Source: an uncultured Ignavibacteriales bacterium
Lineage (GTDB): Bacteria; Bacteroidota; Ignavibacteria; Ignavibacteriales; Ignavibacteriaceae
DNA: 17,603 bases
Direction of reading: 5' to 3'
Assembly (NCBI GenBank): GCA_903915485.1
Contig: CAIWTC010000032.1
Span: 1 to 17,603, forward strand
Position numbers and translations under genes: made by a program. This document shows, piece after piece, positions 14,357 to 17,603 of this stretch. The notes below the pieces were generated by a model. The model ran no database searches and was not told the origin of the DNA. It saw only the letters and a list, made by a program, of their open reading frames with translations. The first letter of the stretch is position 1; every line of letters starts with the position of its first letter.

Positions 14357-15877
14357 TTATTTTTTTGAGGTCTTTTCCACCACAAAACGCAAAGCTTCCA
14401 CCTTATTCTTAAGCTGTGAAGCAAACACAAAATCTGAATATTGCTCTGATTTTGATATCATATTCTTCCCTGATTCAATTTCACCGGTTTTATAATAACC
14501 GACCGCAGCATTATAGTGGCTGAAAGGTTTAATCCAGTCCTCTGTAACTTTTTTTGCGACTATCACTTCCTGTGCGTATTGAATTGCCTGTTTATAGTCT
14601 TTCAAACCAAGATACGCTTCGGATAGATAGTATTTTACCAAAGGTGATAAATCCTCGCCTGCGGTTTTTCCTAAAAGGGAGACTAATGAATCAACCGCCT
14701 TGTGATACCCACCGGCCGCAATCATATTGGCAAATTTGAAAATCTTAAACTCGTTATCCCCGGGATATTTCTTTGTGTATGCTAAACCTTTACTATTTGC
14801 AAAGGCATCCTCATCCAACGAAGTGTTTCCGGTTGAGGCCGAAACAAAATGAGCTTTGGATTTTGTTTCATTCTTTAGAAAATGATAAGCAACTCCCATC
14901 CTGAAATGCGCAATTCCGGTATAGTCTTTTATTTTCGTAAAGTTCAAAAATTTCTCATACTGAGGGATTGCTGCAGAAAAAGAATTTTGATAAAACTTAA
15001 TATCGCCAAGCAGCATATATGAATATGCTTTAAGTTGCTGAAATTCTTTAGAGTGTGTATTTGAGAGCGGCTCAATAATTCTTCTGCCTGCTTCCAACTT
15101 ATGACCTTTAATATATGAGACGCCTAAAGAATATGAAAACATTATATTATTCGGATAACGAGCTCTCAATCCTTCAAAAATCTTTATTGACTCAGGATAA
15201 TTAAAAAGAAACTCACGACTCAATTCACCAAGATAATATTGGGCCTCAGTTTTAGTATAAGTCGATTTTTGAGAAGCAATTTTAACATAGTTATAAGCTT
15301 CATCCAAAGATGTTTTGAAGCCTGCTATATTAATCATATAATTTATCGAAGATGGAATTCTGGAGAGTGCAAATTTAAAAAGCCCTAAGCCCAAGTATGC
15401 ATCATAGTTCTCCGGATCTGCTTTTATTGATGCACTAAGATAGCCATACGATTTTTGACTTACATTAACCATCTCGAGGTATTGCCCTGCTTTACCCAAA
15501 GCAATTGCTTTCTGCATATAAATATTGCCAAGGTAAGAGTTAACAACTGCGCCGCTCTTATCATGAAGCGGTGTCCAGTTTTTAAGTTTTTCGATGCATA
15601 GGTCTGAATATTTTGTCATTGAGTTTAAGTCGTCAGCATCAGCACTTCCGAGATAGAGCCATAAATGAATTTGTGAAAGATAATAGTATGCTCTAGGGTC
15701 CTTCTCATCAGATTTTGCCAAAGACAGCAGCACACTTTTTGCGTAGTCAAGATTGAAATTATATGCGCTTTCAATACCCTGTTTTAACAGGGCTTCATTT
15801 GCTCCTGAAACGGAACGGCCGGCAAAAATAATTGTCAGAATAATTACCGTAGAAAGTAATTTTATTTTCTGTTTCAT
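14357..15877 (-). CDS. Exported TPR-repeat protein, unknown function
   Basis: A 506-residue protein with a typical signal peptide: basic MKQKIK, a hydrophobic stretch to about residue 19 and a likely cleavage near SVSG-A at 25-26, so it is exported to the periplasm or outer envelope. No lipobox cysteine is seen. The rest is helical with tetratricopeptide-like repeats, for example around residues 55-75, 150-170, 210-260, 285-345 and 410-470, with recurring YYLS, LGLGLF and AYLGLKDYKQAIQYAQEV patterns. TPR arrays usually mediate protein-protein contacts. It follows pyrG by 6 nt on the same strand, with AAGGG about ten bases before its ATG, so the two are probably co-transcribed. No specific family is recognised. 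Confidence 0.8.
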   Translation of the reverse strand: MKQKIKLLSTVIILTIIFAGRSVSGANEALLKQGIESAYNFNLDYAKSVLLSLAKSDEKDPRAYYYLSQIHLWLYLGSADADDLNSMTKYSDLCIEKLKNWTPLHDKSGAVVNSYLGNIYMQKAIALGKAGQYLEMVNVSQKSYGYLSASIKADPENYDAYLGLGLFKFALSRIPSSINYMINIAGFKTSLDEAYNYVKIASQKSTYTKTEAQYYLGELSREFLFNYPESIKIFEGLRARYPNNIMFSYSLGVSYIKGHKLEAGRRIIEPLSNTHSKEFQQLKAYSYMLLGDIKFYQNSFSAAIPQYEKFLNFTKIKDYTGIAHFRMGVAYHFLKNETKSKAHFVSASTGNTSLDEDAFANSKGLAYTKKYPGDNEFKIFKFANMIAAGGYHKAVDSLVSLLGKTAGEDLSPLVKYYLSEAYLGLKDYKQAIQYAQEVIVAKKVTEDWIKPFSHYNAAVGYYKTGEIESGKNMISKSEQYSDFVFASQLKNKVEALRFVVEKTSKK

Positions 15878-15883
15878 CTTAGT

Positions 15884-17503
15884 TTAACCCTTTTTTGATT
15901 GCTTTTTTGCTGCTTTAATGAAATCTCTAAATAACGGATGAGACTTCACTGCTCTTGATTTTAGTTCCGGATGAAATTGGCATCCGACGAACCATGGGTG
16001 GTCTTTAATTTCAATCATCTCAATCAGTTCTTTTCCCGGCGAAAGTCCGCTGAAGATAAGTCCTTTGGCTGAAAGTGCTGACCTGAATTTATTATTAACT
16101 TCATATCTGTGACGGTGACGCTCAGTAATTAAATCCAATCCGTATGCCTGCCTTGCCAATGTATTTTCAGTAATTACACATGGGTAAGCACCTAACCTCA
16201 TCGACCCGCCAATATTTTTGACATTTTTTTGTTCGGACATTAAATCAATTACACTATATCTATTTTTCTTAAACTCTGAACTGTTGGCAGATGCCATTCC
16301 GCAGACATTGCGGGCATATTCAATAACCGCGCATTGAAGTCCCAAACAAATTCCAAAGAAAGGAATTTTATTTACTCTTGCATAAGTTATCGCTCTGATT
16401 TTCCCTTCAACACCTCTTTCACCAAATCCGCCGGGAATAAGTAAACCATGAATACCCTTCAGCAATACAGAAGGATCAGTTCTTTCACATTCCTCAGCAT
16501 CTATGGCCCTAATCTTTACTTTAACTTTATTCTCTGCACCTGCATGGATGAATGCTTCCATAATGCTCTTATAAGAATCACTATGAAAAATATATTTTCC
16601 AACTAAGCCAATTTCAACTTCGCCGGGAGGGTTCTTAATATCGTTAAAGAAACTCGCCCATTCATCAAGTTTTATTTTTTTCTCCGGAAGACTAAGCAGT
16701 GAAAGCACATGCTCATCTACTTTTTGTTTATGAAACACCAACGGTACTTCATAAATCGACTGGCAATCATGCGCTGATACCACATACTTTGATTCAACAT
16801 TGCAGAAAAGTGCAATTTTATCTTTTAGCTCTTTTGCAAGTTCTTTTTCTGAACGGCAGATAAGCATGTCAGGTTGAATTCCCAACTCCAACAAATTCTT
16901 AACACTGTGTTGAGTCGGTTTTGTTTTTACTTCGCCTGCAGCAGGAAGATAAGGAACTAAAGTAACATGAAGAGCAATAGCATTTTTCTTTCCGACTTGA
17001 CGCATCAATTGACGCATAGCTTCAAGGAAGGGTAAACTTTCAATATCACCTACAGTACCTCCGATTTCAGTGATTATTATATCATAATCGCCAATCTCAG
17101 AAATCTTTTGCATACGGTATTTAATTTCATCAGTGATATGAGGAATAACCTGAACAGTTTCGCCTAAGTAATCCCCTCTTCGCTCTTTCTTAATGACCTC
17201 TTCGTATATCTGGCCCGTTGTAACATTGTTTGAACGAGTCATGTTAATATCTAAAAATCTCTCGTAGTGACCTAAATCCAAATCTGTTTCAGCACCGTCA
17301 TCCGTTACATAAACCTCTCCATGCTGGAAGGGATTCATTGTCCCTGCATCGACATTGAGGTATGGATCAAACTTTTGAATGGTAACTCTATAGCCTCTCT
17401 GCTTAAGGAGTAGTCCTAAAGATGCTGCGCTGATTCCTTTACCTAGCGATGAAACTACACCGCCGGTAACAAAAATATACTTCGTTTTATTCTTTTTGGT
17501 CAT
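15884..17503 (-). CDS. pyrG: CTP synthase
   Basis: Makes CTP from UTP, ATP and glutamine in the cytosol. The 539-residue length is normal. The synthetase domain (1-265) opens with FVTGGVVSSLGKGI at 11-24 (ATP loop), then KFDPYLNVDAGTMNPFQHGE at 44-63 and the DDGAETDLDLGHYERF block. EIGGTVGDIES at 146-156 and KTKPTQHSV at 193-201 complete the substrate sites. The glutaminase domain (about 297-535) has PGGFGERG at 357-364, the nucleophile C386 in GICLG, and H511 with E513 in FHPEL. All key residues are present. There is no Shine-Dalgarno site before the ATG. An exported TPR protein gene follows after 6 nt; the upstream neighbour lies outside the window. Confidence 0.98.
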   Translation of the reverse strand: MTKKNKTKYIFVTGGVVSSLGKGISAASLGLLLKQRGYRVTIQKFDPYLNVDAGTMNPFQHGEVYVTDDGAETDLDLGHYERFLDINMTRSNNVTTGQIYEEVIKKERRGDYLGETVQVIPHITDEIKYRMQKISEIGDYDIIITEIGGTVGDIESLPFLEAMRQLMRQVGKKNAIALHVTLVPYLPAAGEVKTKPTQHSVKNLLELGIQPDMLICRSEKELAKELKDKIALFCNVESKYVVSAHDCQSIYEVPLVFHKQKVDEHVLSLLSLPEKKIKLDEWASFFNDIKNPPGEVEIGLVGKYIFHSDSYKSIMEAFIHAGAENKVKVKIRAIDAEECERTDPSVLLKGIHGLLIPGGFGERGVEGKIRAITYARVNKIPFFGICLGLQCAVIEYARNVCGMASANSSEFKKNRYSVIDLMSEQKNVKNIGGSMRLGAYPCVITENTLARQAYGLDLITERHRHRYEVNNKFRSALSAKGLIFSGLSPGKELIEMIEIKDHPWFVGCQFHPELKSRAVKSHPLFRDFIKAAKKQSKKG

Positions 17504-17575
17504 TTTATGCGATAGATTTTGAAATAAACCTTAAATATAATAATTTTTAACTTCATTTATTTGAATTTTGGAAAG

Positions 17576-17600
17576 AATTTCCCCGTTCGGGAAGTTTTTT
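17576..17600 (+). terminator. Hairpin with T-run at the right edge
   Basis: AATTTCCC at 17576-17583 pairs with GGGAAGTT at 17589-17596 (eight pairs, one G-U), with a 5-nt loop and a T run at 17595-17600. In form it is a plus-strand Rho-independent terminator, but no plus-strand gene lies near it in the window. It could mark the end of a neighbour beyond the edge if read in reverse, or sit in the pyrG leader. Orientation and role are uncertain. Confidence 0.35.
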
Positions 17601-17603
17601 CTA

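Noticed and set aside
1..17603. Search for CRISPR arrays, insertion sequences, attachment sites, toxin-antitoxin or defence genes
   Set aside because: No repeat arrays, transposase or integrase motifs, or defence domains were seen; the content is housekeeping throughout.

Overview
The window is about 17.6 kb of AT-rich (by eye roughly 38-40% G+C), densely coding bacterial chromosome. Every gene I can place is a core or widely conserved function. The gene families (an AmpG-like importer beside a BadF/BadG-type sugar kinase, DUF2851, a DUF151 nuclease with a UVR tail), weak or absent Shine-Dalgarno sites on several leading genes, and matches to the Bacteroidota -7 promoter element (TAnnTTTG) suggest the Bacteroidota/Chlorobiota/Ignavibacteriota (FCB) group. 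My best guess is an Ignavibacteriota-like organism, but no rRNA or marker alignment is available here to prove it.

Layout. (1) 1-1826, plus strand: carbamate kinase, whose 5' end lies outside the window, followed 17 nt later by ornithine carbamoyltransferase and a hairpin terminator. (2) 1900-4850, minus strand: clpS, a tRNA-Phe(GAA), an unrecognised 55-residue single-span membrane protein, an amino-sugar kinase and an AmpG-like transporter. The last two look like a two-gene sugar or muropeptide salvage operon. (3) 4960-7288, plus strand: etfB, etfA and a DUF151 bifunctional nuclease, tightly packed. (4) 7281-8783, minus strand: a DUF2851 protein of unknown function whose 3' end overlaps the nuclease gene tail-to-tail by 8 bp. 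(5) 8889-14231, minus strand: the rod-shape (elongasome) operon in the order mreB-mreC-mreD-mrdA(PBP2)-rodA, with junctions of -4 to +1 nt. (6) 14357-17503, minus strand: pyrG (CTP synthase) followed after 6 nt by an exported TPR-repeat protein.

How the genes work together. The mre/mrd cluster encodes the cytoskeletal filament, scaffold, transpeptidase and glycosyltransferase for lateral wall growth. The AmpG-like importer and kinase could recycle amino sugars released by that wall turnover, although the two clusters are separate transcription units. Carbamate kinase and OTC together link citrulline or ornithine to carbamoyl phosphate and ATP, the last two steps of arginine fermentation, and the same OTC chemistry can run biosynthetically. 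EtfAB carries electrons between flavoenzymes, but no partner dehydrogenase is in the window.

I see no mobile element, CRISPR array, prophage, toxin-antitoxin or defence island. The least explained items are the 55-residue membrane protein, the DUF2851 protein and the exported TPR protein joined to pyrG. Two coding starts are corrected here: the carbamate kinase gene runs off the window edge, and etfA starts at the ATG at 5714. No gene-free stretch exceeds 300 bases.
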